From Rossellomorea marisflavi (GTDB lineage: Bacteria > Bacillota > Bacilli > Bacillales > Bacillaceae_B): a stretch of DNA of 64,000 bases. The notes under the pieces were generated by a model. That model did no database searches. It was not told where the DNA came from and saw only the letters and a list, made by a program, of their open reading frames with translations. The translations under genes were made by a program, and so were the position numbers. Below are positions 44,751 through 54,502 of the stretch, in pieces (position 1 is the first letter of the stretch; each line of letters begins with the position of its first letter). Location: positions 1,678,001 to 1,742,000 of the forward strand of contig NZ_CP047095.1 of assembly GCF_009806575.1 (NCBI RefSeq). Direction: 5' to 3'.

Positions 44751-46446
44751 ATGAAAAAATTTGAAGAGTATACATACGAAAGACCGGATCTTGATGAAGT
44801 AAAGGTACGTTTCCATGATGCCTTGAATCTGCTGAAAAAAGCTGAAGGCATGTCACAGCAGGTCGAAGCTATAGAGAAGATCAATCAGATCCGCATGGAA
44901 GTCGATACGATGGAGAATTTAGTGTATATCCGTCATTCCATCGATACGAACGATGATTTTTATAAAGCGGAACAAGACTATATGGATGAACTGTCACCTG
45001 AAATACATGGTCTGGTTACGGAGTTTTATCATGTCCTGCTCGAGTCCCCGTATCGCAAAGAATTGGAAAAGAAATGGGGGGGCAGCTGTTTTCACTGGCA
45101 GAAAGCGAGATCAGGACGTTCTCACCCGAGATCATCCCACTTCTCCAAAAGGAGAATAAGCTTTCCTCAGAATATACAAAGCTGATGGCTTCGGCCAAGA
45201 TTCCTTTTGAAGGAGAGGAAAGGACGCTTGCCCAGATGGGGCCATTCAGCCAATCCCCTGACCGGGGGACCAGGAGGCAGGCGGCAACAGCCACTACCAC
45301 ATTCTTTGAAGAAAACACGGATGAACTGGACCGGATCTTTGATGATCTGGTGAAGGTGCGGCATGAAATCGCCGTGACGCTCGGCTTTGATAACTTCGTC
45401 GAACTTGGCTATCACCGGATGACAAGGACGGATTATACGCCGGAAATGGTGGAGGTCTTCAGACGTCAGGTAGAAGAATTCATCGTGCCCCTTTGTGTCG
45501 AGCTGAAGGATAGGCAGGCTGATCGGATCGGTCTGCAACATCTTACATTTTATGATGAAGGGTTTAAATTCCCGTCCGGTAATGCTGATCCGAAAGGAGA
45601 TCCCCAGTGGATCATCGAAAACGGGAAACGGATGTATGAGGAACTTTCCCCGGAGACGGCAGAATTCATTTCGTTCATGCTGGAACGAAACCTGATGGAC
45701 CTTGAAGCGAAGAAGGGAAAAGCAGGAGGGGATACTGCACGTATATCGCGCAATACGAGTCGCCTTTTATTTTCTCCAATTTCAACGGGACGTCTGCTGA
45801 TATCGATGTTTTGACCCATGAGGCGGGGCATGCTTTCCAGGTCTATAAGAGCAGGGGATACGATATCCCTGAATACCACTGGGCCACCTATGAGGCGAGT
45901 GAGATCCACTCCATGAGCATGGAGTTCTTCACATGGCCTTGGATGAAATACTTCTTCAAAGAAGATACAGAAAAATATAAGTTCACCCATTTAAGTGAAG
46001 CGTTGATGTTCCTTCCTTATGGAGTGGCCGTGGATGAATTCCAGCATTTCGTCTATGAGAAACCGGATGCTACACCTGATGAACGGAAGCAGATGTGGAG
46101 GAGCCTGGAACGGAAGTATCTCCCTCACCGTGATTATGACGGCTTCGGATATCTGGAGGAGGGGGGCTTCTGGCAGAGGCAGTCGCATATTTACAACTCT
46201 CCGTTCTACTATATCGATTATACCCTCGCCCAGATCTGTGCCTTCCAATTCTTCAAAAAGATGAATGAAGACCGTGAGAGCGCTTGGGCATCCTATCTGG
46301 ACCTTTGTAAGCTTGGTGGAAGTAAATCCTTCCTGGAGCTGCTTGAGGCGGTCCATCTGGATTCCCCGTTTGTGGAAGGGACCGTGGAGAAGGTGATCGA
46401 CCCGATCCGGAAATGGCTTAATGAACTGGATGATCAATCATTATAA
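44751..46446 (+). pseudogene. pepF: M3 family oligoendopeptidase, two frameshifts
   Basis: A zinc oligoendopeptidase of about 565 residues when repaired, now split into three frames. Frame 1 (from 44751) leaves the family at KKWGG; frame 2 resumes with GGQLFSLAESEIRTFSPE, and frame 3 at about 45730 with CTYIAQYESPF. One G added to the seven-G run at 45076-45082 and one to the four-G run at 45728-45731 restores a single frame. It then contains the zinc motif HEAGH (LTHEAGHAFQVY) and the M3 segment PFYYIDYTLAQICAFQFF. No other damage. The enzyme cleaves short cytoplasmic peptides. Confidence 0.87.
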
Positions 46447-46457
46447 TGGACAAAAGG

Positions 46458-46490
46458 AAAAGAGGCAGGCGCATGGGCGCCTGCCTCTTT
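46458..46490. terminator. Bidirectional terminator between pepF and the RND pump
   Basis: Stem AAAGAGGCAGGCGC / GCGCCTGCCTCTTT between convergent genes, with a four-base loop. Confidence 0.88.
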
Positions 46491-46491
46491 A

Positions 46492-49400
46492 TCATGCTTG
46501 TTTTTTCATTTCTTTCTTTACCGTTTTATAGAAGAAAACTTCGTACAGGACAGGTAGAAGAATGAGCGTCAGTAAAGTCGAAGACGTCAATCCACCTATT
46601 ACGGTGATAGCAAGCCCTTTGGAGATGAGCGTTCCGGATGATGTTGTGAACGCCAGGGGTAGAAGGGCTGTAATCGTCGCAAACGCCGTCATGAGGATCG
46701 GACGCAGCCTCGTTTTGCCCCCTTCGATCAGGGATGCCCTGATGGTCATTCCTTTTTGATCCCTGTTTTGCCCGATACGATCGACGAGGACGATGGCATT
46801 GGTCGTCACGATCCCGATCAGCATGAGTAGGCCGATCATGACCGATACGCTGAGTGGTTCATTGGCGACCGACAGTCCGAGGAGGGAGCCGATCGGCACA
46901 AAGATCAGTGATGACAGGATGATGAACGGAATCCTTGCTTTCCCGAATGTGATCAGCATGGTGATGTAGACAAGGCCTATGGCGATCAGCATGGCCAGGC
47001 CAAGATCTTGGAACGTCTGTACCGTTTCATCACTTCCGCCTCCACCTTCAAATGACACATCATCAGGAAGGTCGAGCTTCTTCACACCGTCCACTGTTTC
47101 CTGTGACACGGCACGAATATCATCGCTTGAGATCTGGGCGCTGACACGCGCATAGATCTTCCCTTCTAGCTTCTGGATGGACGTGTAGCCTTCGACTTCA
47201 TCGATTTTCGCGATATCAGTCAGTGGGACAGGCCCCTTAGCGGTGAATATGGTGATATCTTCAAGTTCTTCTTTGGAGGATGTTTGATCCTCATAGCTCA
47301 ACTGTACCTTTCGATCCTTTCCATCCAGTGGCAGAGTGCCGACGGATACAGGTTCGGTCTGGTCCGTCACGGTCCCAAGCACCTGGAATCCGGATACCCC
47401 TGCTTTCGCGGCCTTCTCAGGATCGATATCGATGATGATCTGCTTTTGTTTTTCAGAGAAGTTATTGTTCACATACTTCAACTGATCTTGATCCTTCATG
47501 TACGCTTCTACTTCCTTCGCAGCAGTTTGAAGGGAATCAAGATTATTGGAGAAGAGGTCGATGTCCACGTTGTTGTTGCTTGGCGGACCACCAGTCTGCT
47601 GCTCCTGAACGCCGAGTTTTGCGTCGGGTTCATCTTTGTATACAATGTCTTCCATGTTCTTTTGCAAGTCTTCAAGATATGCATTTACATTGGTCTCTTC
47701 ATCGAGGGTGAGGAAGTAGTTGGCCTGGTTTTTCCGTTTCAACCCAGTTTGGAAATCACGGCTTCCTATACCTGCTGTAACTTCTTTGATTTCTTTCTCC
47801 CCGTCGAAGAATTCTTCCAGCTTCATGGACACGTCATTGGTCCGTTCAAGGGACGTGGAAGAAGGGAGCTGTACGCTTGCGACGAGCTGCTTTTGCTCTT
47901 CATTGGGAATGAAGGTGAAGCCGAGCCTGCCTGCCAGTGCAAAAGAACCGAGCAGGGTGACCAGGGATAGGGCGATGATGACGATTTTATGGTTAAGCGA
48001 CCACTCAATCGCCTGTGCATACCATCGCTGAAGTCTTCCTTCCTTCTCCTCCGGCGGGACTTTTTTGAATGAGAACTTGGACAGGATCGGAACGATGGTA
48101 ATGGCAACGAGCAGGGACGTCAGCAGTGAGAATACGATGGTCAAAGCGAACGGTAGGAAGAATTCTCCCGTCACCCCGCCGACGAATCCGAGTGGAAGGA
48201 ATACCACTACGGTCGTCAATGTAGAAGACGTGATGGCTTTCAGGATTTCTTTTGTGGAGTCTTCAATGATTTCATCATTGATTTCCCTGCCGGACTTCCG
48301 GACACGTCTGAAAATGTTCTCAATGACGACGATACTGTCATCCACAACGCGTCCCACTGCTACAGCCATGCCCCCAGGGTCATGATGTTGAGTGAGATAT
48401 CGAGCTGTGCCAAGAAAATCGAAGACACGAGCAGCGACAGGGGAATCGAGATGATGGCGATGATCGTCGCTCGGATATTCCGTAAGAACAGAAGAACGGC
48501 CAGAGAGGCGAATACAGCTCCCAGAAGGCCTTCTTTCACCAGGGTCTCAACAGATTTTTTGATCCCGTCTGCCGAATCGAATCCGATGGCATAGCTGAAA
48601 TCATCTTTGTACTCTTTCATCACTTCAAGAACCTGATCTGCTACCTCCACCGTGTTGGCGTCCTGTTTTTTGGTGATGGCCATGGAGAAGGAATCTTCCA
48701 TATTGTAACGGGTGATTTCAGGACGGTCCGTCACTTCTTCGATTTTGGCAATATCACCCAGGGACGTTGGAGGTGCCTGAGGATTGACCTTCGATGTAAG
48801 GACAATCTCTTTTAACTGTTTAATGGTATCGACTTTCTCCTGCAGCCTAACAGGAACCTGGATGTTATCCCCATCGAGATTTCCAGCGGGGAATGAGAGG
48901 TCCTTTTCATTAATCTGATCCTTGATATCCGTCAAGCTGAGTCCGTTTTCGGCTGCTTTATCTTTATCGATGGTAATTTGCAGGAGTTCTTCTTTCAGCC
49001 CACCGACAGATACGGAATTGATTCCTTCGATTTTCTTCAATTCAGGGATGACGTCATCTTCCAACAGGGACTGTAAATCAGCATTGTCCTTCGCAAACAG
49101 GGAGATATTGAAGATCGGAAGTGCTCCGAATGACGTTCTGCTGATATCGGTGGTCACTTCATCCGGAAGGTCGCTGTCAGAGATGAGGGAGTCCACCTTG
49201 CTTTCCACTTCGTCCATGTCTGTATTGAAGGGGAACTCCAGGTTGATCACAGAGATTGTTTCGTAGGTGGAGCTTGATACTTGTTTCACTCCTTCAACAC
49301 CTTTGAATTTCTCCTCGAGATCTGATGTCACTTTATCGTCTAGATCATTGGGGGAAGCCCCCGGGTAAACGATTTCAACTGTAAGCTGAGGAAACTCGAT

Positions 49401-49520
49401 ATTCGGGAGCAAATCCAGTTTGAGTTTCTGGAACGAATACAGCCCCCCGAGGATGAGAAGGAATGAAATGATAAAGACCGCTACTGCATTCCTCAGGCTA
49501 AAACGGGTAAAAAAGTTCAC
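46492..49520 (-). pseudogene. swrC: SwrC-like RND efflux transporter, single frameshift
   Basis: About 1009 residues when joined. The N-terminal frame (from 49520) ends at SLNIMTLGAWL and the C-terminal frame starts at MAVAVGRVVDDSIVVIENIF; these are contiguous in RND proteins. Adding one G to the five-G run (plus-strand Cs at 48371-48375) gives NIMTLGGMAVAVGRVVDDS. Both porter loops, TM4 (VGRVVDDSIVVIEN) and TM10 (GIVTTNAIVLVD) are otherwise intact. It resembles Bacillus SwrC/YerP, which exports surfactin-like lipopeptides. No adaptor gene is adjacent. Confidence 0.88.
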
Positions 49521-49742
49521 ATGGATTCCTCTTTTCTATTTGTTTTTACTTGTGTTATCCCCTATCTGTTAAGAAGGGATACACGACTTAAGTTCATTAT
49601 AATGACAAAGGCGTGAAAAAGCCCGTGTGAATATGTTCGTTTTACACTATTTCTAAATAGACATAACAAACAGCTGAAATCCGTACTTCTGATTCGGGGG
49701 CCTGTACATACAGTAATAAGAGTAGAAGTACGAGGTGATGGA

Positions 49743-50786
49743 ATGAAACGACTATCGGGCGCTTTTCAAATCGCCGCGGTATACGTGGGGACGGTCATCG
49801 GTGCCGGGTTTGCAACGGGAAGGGAAATTGTCGAGTTTTTCACTAGATTCGGGATCTATGGATTAGTGGGTATCGTGGTAAGCGGGTGGCTGTTTATCAT
49901 GCTTGGAACGAAGATCCTCGTGATCAGCCATGATATCAAAGCGAGATCCTATGAACAGTTCAATGAATATGTTTTCGGCAAGTGGTTTTCCAAAGGGATG
50001 AACCTATTGATGATGCTCATGTTGATCGGGGTTTCGGCGGTAATGGTGGCAGGAGCAGGAGCAGTCTTCGAAGAACAACTGGGTCAATCGAGGCAATTTG
50101 GGATTGTTCTTACACTTGCTCTCGGATTTTTAACCATGCTTATTGGTACAAGGGGATTATTTGCTGTCAATACCATCGTCGTTCCACTGATGATCTTCTT
50201 CAATCTTTATCTGCTCTATGTCTCCTTCACCCACCAGCCCGATCTCAATATGATCCTCTCAAGAGGAGATGATGGTTTAGGATGGAGGACGGTGCTTTCG
50301 CCTTTCGCCTATGTGGCTTTCAATCTTGCCATGGCCCAGGCGGTCCTCGTTCCAATCGCCGGTGAAGTAAAGGACAGGAAGATGATCAAATATGGAGGGT
50401 ACCTTGGAGGTGTCTTACTCACCATCATCCTGATTTCCAGTCATCTGACGCTGAGCCTGATCCCCGATGTCACACAATATGAGATTCCCATGGCGGTCAT
50501 GATGAAGACGTTTGCTTCCGGTATGTATCTTCTCTATATCATCATTATATACGGAGAAATCTTTACGTCGGTCATCGGTGGGATCTTCGGTCTGGAAAAA
50601 CAGCTGTCGGGATATCTGTCCATCCCGGTAGTCTACACATTCACTGTGATCATTATCGTGATCTACTGTTTGAGCTTCTTTGAATACAGCCGACTGCTAT
50701 CTTATCTGTATCCGCTATTCGGTTACATGAGCATCCTGTTCATGCTCCTGGTTGCCTGGAAGAAGGAACACAAGGCAGTACCTTGA
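49743..50786 (+). CDS. ykvI: YkvI family transporter-like membrane protein
   Basis: A 347-residue protein with about ten hydrophobic helices. It opens with AAVYVGTVIGAGFATGREIVEFF, a broken-helix glycine motif like that of LeuT-fold transporters, and has the conserved APYVAFN-like segment SPFAYVAFNLAMAQAVLVP. It matches YkvI of B. subtilis in type and position. Substrate unknown. Convergent with ykvS. Confidence 0.88.
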   Translation: MKRLSGAFQIAAVYVGTVIGAGFATGREIVEFFTRFGIYGLVGIVVSGWLFIMLGTKILVISHDIKARSYEQFNEYVFGKWFSKGMNLLMMLMLIGVSAVMVAGAGAVFEEQLGQSRQFGIVLTLALGFLTMLIGTRGLFAVNTIVVPLMIFFNLYLLYVSFTHQPDLNMILSRGDDGLGWRTVLSPFAYVAFNLAMAQAVLVPIAGEVKDRKMIKYGGYLGGVLLTIILISSHLTLSLIPDVTQYEIPMAVMMKTFASGMYLLYIIIIYGEIFTSVIGGIFGLEKQLSGYLSIPVVYTFTVIIIVIYCLSFFEYSRLLSYLYPLFGYMSILFMLLVAWKKEHKAVP

Positions 50787-50796
50787 TCATACGGAA

Positions 50797-50832
50797 AAAA
50801 ACAGGCCATCAGTTCACTGACGGCCTGTTTTG
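50797..50832. terminator. Bidirectional terminator between ykvI and ykvS
   Basis: Stem AAAACAGGCC-TCAGT paired with ACTGA-GGCCTGTTTT, small mismatch, between convergent genes. Confidence 0.8.
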
Positions 50833-50838
50833 TGAGGT

Positions 50839-51018
50839 TCACGCTTCCACAACGGTATAATTTTTATGGTTCACAACTGTTTTTTCCTCTAACTCAAGAT
50901 CCCGGTAGTTCTTCATATACGTTAAATCTACGATCACTGAGTTTTCGTTCACCTTCTCGACGACTCCTTTTAACCCATTCCTGAATTCAATGACATTCCC
51001 AATCTCCGCTTTTTTCAT
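50839..51018 (-). CDS. ykvS: YkvS family protein (DUF2187)
   Basis: A 59-residue KOW-like beta-barrel protein: KKAEIGNVIEFRNGLKGVVE then SVIVDLTYMKNYRDLEL and TVVNHKNYTVVE. It matches DUF2187/YkvS. ATG at 51018 is preferred because AAGGAG ends nine bases upstream; the ATG at 51027 abuts it. Function unknown. Confidence 0.88.
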   Translation of the reverse strand: MKKAEIGNVIEFRNGLKGVVEKVNENSVIVDLTYMKNYRDLELEEKTVVNHKNYTVVEA

Positions 51019-51182
51019 TAGAGGCATCTCCTTTTTACCAGAAATCTACAAACGATTATTAATATTTTGACGTAAAGTAAGGAAAGAGTAAAGAGTTTTT
51101 GGAAAATTTCATCAAGAAAAAATTCTTGAGGTTTTAAAACGACCCGATAAAATAGGAAAGAGAATCAGAAGGAGGGTCTACC

Positions 51183-51377
51183 ATGGATATAAAAGAGATT
51201 GAAGGATTAGTGGAAGGGTTACGAACTGGTGAGCTAAATGAAGTGTATGTGAAAAAGGAAGACTTTTTGTCCTTTCGGTCGGTGCTTGTGAAGCAGAACG
51301 ATTTCAAACATTTCCGCGGCATAGCTGCACAGGGCGGACATACGCTTTATCGCTATCTGGAAACAGCCAGAAGCTAA
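51183..51377 (+). CDS. Small conserved-looking protein, unknown function (64 aa)
   Basis: A 64-residue soluble protein starting at ATG after GAAGGAGGG. It has an acidic N-terminal helix (IKEIEGLVEGLRTGE), a Lys/Asp segment, and a basic C-terminal half ending RGIAAQGGHTLYRYLETARS. No known domain recognised. It lies 86 bases before the SDR gene on the same strand and may be co-transcribed. Confidence 0.65.
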   Translation: MDIKEIEGLVEGLRTGELNEVYVKKEDFLSFRSVLVKQNDFKHFRGIAAQGGHTLYRYLETARS

Positions 51378-51463
51378 AGGCGAGCACGAACGGTGGCGAC
51401 GTTTCTTTCGCAGAATATCGGGTAAGCTTTTAGAGAATGTACTGTCAGAAGGGAGCAAGGGAA

Positions 51464-52195
51464 ATGGAACGAATCATCTGCATCACAGGAGGTACAAACG
51501 GGATCGGCCGTGGTCTCGTGAAGGCATTCGCGGAAAAAGGCTGGATCGTGGAATTCATGGATATAGACGAAAGTGGGCTTGGGTTTGCCGAGGAACTTAA
51601 TGGACAAGGTCATAAGACACGCTTTCATAAAGTCGATGTAGCAGATCACACTGCCGTTGCCGGGGCATTTTCGAAGATCGGTGCCGATCACGGGAGAGTG
51701 GACGTCATGATCAATAATGCGGGTGTTTCAAAATTCAAGTCGTTCTGGGAGCTCGAACCGGGTGAGTGGGACCGCATCCTCTCCGTAAACCTTGGAAGTG
51801 TCTTCCATTGCAGCAGGGAGGCGGCCAAACTGATGAAGGATGGCGGGGGTAGCATCATCAACCTGTCCTCGACGCGCGCCTTCATGTCCGAACGGGATAC
51901 CGAAGCCTACTCAGCCACCAAAGGAGGGATTTACAGTCTGTCCCATTCCTTGGCCATCACGCTGAGCGAGTACGGGATCCGCGTCAACTCCATCAGCCCT
52001 GGGTGGATCGCGACAGAGGACTATGACTCCCTGAGGGAAATCGATCATGCCCAGCATCCTTCCGGAAGGGTAGGAAAGCCGGAGGATATCGCCAGGGCAT
52101 GCCTTTTCCTCGCAGACCCTGAAAACGACTTTATAACGGGTGAAAATCTCATCATCGACGGCGGGATGTCGCGAAAGATGATCTATGAGCATTGA
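51464..52195 (+). CDS. Short-chain dehydrogenase/reductase
   Basis: A 243-residue NAD(P)-dependent oxidoreductase. The cofactor motif is TGGTNGIGRG, the structural motif NNAGVS, the catalytic Ser in INLSSTRAF and the Tyr-x3-Lys in EAYSATKGG. An acidic residue after beta-2 (FMDIDESG) suggests preference for NAD. ATG at 51464 follows GGGAGCAAGGG; the frame can be extended to 51437 without a good site. Substrate unknown. Confidence 0.9.
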   Translation: MERIICITGGTNGIGRGLVKAFAEKGWIVEFMDIDESGLGFAEELNGQGHKTRFHKVDVADHTAVAGAFSKIGADHGRVDVMINNAGVSKFKSFWELEPGEWDRILSVNLGSVFHCSREAAKLMKDGGGSIINLSSTRAFMSERDTEAYSATKGGIYSLSHSLAITLSEYGIRVNSISPGWIATEDYDSLREIDHAQHPSGRVGKPEDIARACLFLADPENDFITGENLIIDGGMSRKMIYEH

Positions 52196-52202
52196 ACAAG
52201 GG

Positions 52203-52231
52203 GGCCGCTTCCATTGGAGGCGGGCTTTTTT
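52203..52231 (+). terminator. Terminator after the SDR gene
   Basis: Stem CCGCTTCC / GGAGGCGG (one wobble) with a short loop and T-run. Confidence 0.7.
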
Positions 52232-52349
52232 AGTTGACTGCTCGTTGAATTATTTGATTATTGCTAATATTTGTATACTGTTTTACACTTAAGAGGATAT
52301 CGCCGTTAGGCTAAAGACATTCTCATTATAGAGAAAAGGGGGAAGACGG

Positions 52350-53282
52350 ATGTCTTCATTGCAGGAATTAAAAAAAGAGATGGAAAAGGTTCTGGTCGGG
52401 AGGGAAAAGGAAATTGATCTTTTGATGATCGCCCTTTTGCAGGATGGACATGTGCTCTTGGAGAGTGTTCCTGGGACAGGGAAGACCCTCATGGCCAAAA
52501 CCTTTGCACAATCGATCAGTGGTTCTTTCAAACGGATCCAGTTCACACCGGATGTACTGCCGAGTGATGTGACGGGAATCCAATTTTTCAACCCGAAATC
52601 TCAGGAGTTCGAGCTCAGGACAGGGCCGGTGCTGACCAATGTCCTCCTTGCTGATGAGGTGAATCGTGCCACTCCAAGGACACAGGCTAGCCTGCTTGAG
52701 GTCATGGAAGAAAAGCAGTTTACCATCGATGGGGAAACCATTGCACTGGAACCTCCGTTCATTGTCATTGCCACCCAAAATCCGATTGAGTCCCAGCAGG
52801 GAACATTTCCGCTCCCGGCAGCTCAGCTCGATCGATTTTTACTGAAGATTCCTTTCGGTTATCCGGATTTTGAGGAAGAAAGGAGCATCCTAGGGCGATT
52901 CAAGCGTCCACTTGCAAAAGACGCCACCACGGCGGTCCTGGACCTGCCGACGATCCGGCGTTTGTCTGAAGAAGTGAAAGAAACCCATGTGTCTGCTGAT
53001 ATTGAAACCTACATACTCAAAATCACAAGGGCGACCCGTGAGCATGAGTCGATTGAAGTAGGGGCGAGTCCGAGGGCGAGCCTCGCCTTGTTGAAGGCCT
53101 CTCAAGGGTATGCTTTCATTAATGGGCGTGATTATGTGACCCCTCATGATGTCGAAGTGGCGGCACCATATGTTCTCGAACACAGGATTTCCCTCACCTT
53201 GGAAGCCTCCATGACAAAGACGACCGGGGAAGTGATGCGGCAGGTTCTTGAGCGTGTCATGGTACCGGTAGAAGCGAGGTAG
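52350..53282 (+). CDS. MoxR family AAA+ ATPase
   Basis: A 310-residue AAA+ ATPase of the MoxR group. Walker A is VPGTGKTLMAKTFA, Walker B VLLADEVNRATPRTQ, sensor 1 IATQNPIE, and the C-terminal lid has GASPRASLALLKAS. MoxR proteins act as chaperones that mature or assemble partner complexes, often with DUF58 proteins. Here the DUF58 gene follows by five bases and a membrane protein overlaps that, forming a three-gene operon. Confidence 0.94.
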   Translation: MSSLQELKKEMEKVLVGREKEIDLLMIALLQDGHVLLESVPGTGKTLMAKTFAQSISGSFKRIQFTPDVLPSDVTGIQFFNPKSQEFELRTGPVLTNVLLADEVNRATPRTQASLLEVMEEKQFTIDGETIALEPPFIVIATQNPIESQQGTFPLPAAQLDRFLLKIPFGYPDFEEERSILGRFKRPLAKDATTAVLDLPTIRRLSEEVKETHVSADIETYILKITRATREHESIEVGASPRASLALLKASQGYAFINGRDYVTPHDVEVAAPYVLEHRISLTLEASMTKTTGEVMRQVLERVMVPVEAR

Positions 53283-53287
53283 GTGTC

Positions 53288-54502
53288 ATGAAGTGGAAAC
53301 GGGACATCGGGGAAGATCCGTATTTGAATATGAGTACGATGCTTCTTGTCATCATGCTGGCCGGAAGCTTATTTGTACAATCCTACATCGCTTCCGGGGT
53401 GTTACTCTTATGCATCGTCTACGTGCGCGTCCACCGCTGGTTCCTTCTGAAAGCGGGTGAGGGTGTGAAACTTGATTCGACACCTAAAAAGGTGCGGATG
53501 CATGAAGGGGAGGAAGCGGAGTGGATGCTCGGCTTCCGTAATGACGGCCTGCCGGTCTGGGGGGCCACATTGAAGCTGAAATTCAAGGACATCGTGGAAC
53601 CCGCATCCAAGCAGATGCGATTTGACGTAACGTCAGGGGTAGTGGAAGCTTCGGTCCCGTTCTCTGCGGGGAAAGGGGAGCGAGTGGAGATTTCCATCCC
53701 CGTAATAGGTAAAAGGCGTGGACTCTGCCGCATCACCTCCATGGAGCTCTACATTCCCCATCTATTCGGGAGCGGGAGGACGGTGCTCCAGCTGATGGAT
53801 CCGATTCCATCGACCTTGATGGTATTTCCACGTTCGACACCCGTCGTGGTGGAGGAGCATCCTATATCCATGCGTTTTGGAGACGTGTTCACTCCCCATT
53901 CCCTATATAGTGACCCTTTTCAAATCGTCGGGACGAGGGGGTATGTGGCAGGGGACAGGTTTCAGGATATTCACTGGAAAGCTTCAGCAAGGACCGGGGA
54001 TCTGCAGACGAAACAGTTTGCACCGTCCACTCAAAAAGAGTGGCTTATCGCCATCAACTTGTCCGACCGCTATGCAATCACGGGCCGATTGGAATCCATC
54101 GTCAGTCAGGCTGCCTACATGATGCAGCTGGCAGTCAAAGGAGATATCCCCTTCTCCATGGTGATCAATACGAGGGGACCTGGTGCCACTCCGTACTTCC
54201 ACCTGCCATCCGGAGCTGGTAAACCCCATATGCAAAGGGGACTGGAACTGCTGTCAGCCCTGTCAACGGATGACTTTACCATGCCTTTCGAGCTTGTCCT
54301 ACAGCATATGAGGAGCAGGCAGTGGCTCCCCCCCGTCATCTTTCTTGCAGGAGAGCTGAATCAGGAGATCGAACGCGTACTGACACAAATTGCTTCAGGG
54401 GGGACCCAAATCCTCAAACTTACCACATTGAATGAACAGGGGGTGGCGTCGCGGTGGAATATGAAATCCGATCCTCGTCAACCGATTTCCAAAAGCTCCT
54501 GA
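53288..54502 (+). CDS. DUF58 domain protein
   Basis: A 404-residue protein with two N-terminal transmembrane segments (about 15-50), a beta-rich middle region and a C-terminal DUF58 domain with the signature QIVGTRGYVAGDRFQDIHW, then KASARTGDLQTKQF. DUF58 proteins are usual partners of MoxR ATPases and carry a VWA-like fold without a clear MIDAS here. Middle gene of the MoxR-DUF58-membrane protein operon. Role not established. Confidence 0.92.
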   Translation: MKWKRDIGEDPYLNMSTMLLVIMLAGSLFVQSYIASGVLLLCIVYVRVHRWFLLKAGEGVKLDSTPKKVRMHEGEEAEWMLGFRNDGLPVWGATLKLKFKDIVEPASKQMRFDVTSGVVEASVPFSAGKGERVEISIPVIGKRRGLCRITSMELYIPHLFGSGRTVLQLMDPIPSTLMVFPRSTPVVVEEHPISMRFGDVFTPHSLYSDPFQIVGTRGYVAGDRFQDIHWKASARTGDLQTKQFAPSTQKEWLIAINLSDRYAITGRLESIVSQAAYMMQLAVKGDIPFSMVINTRGPGATPYFHLPSGAGKPHMQRGLELLSALSTDDFTMPFELVLQHMRSRQWLPPVIFLAGELNQEIERVLTQIASGGTQILKLTTLNEQGVASRWNMKSDPRQPISKSS

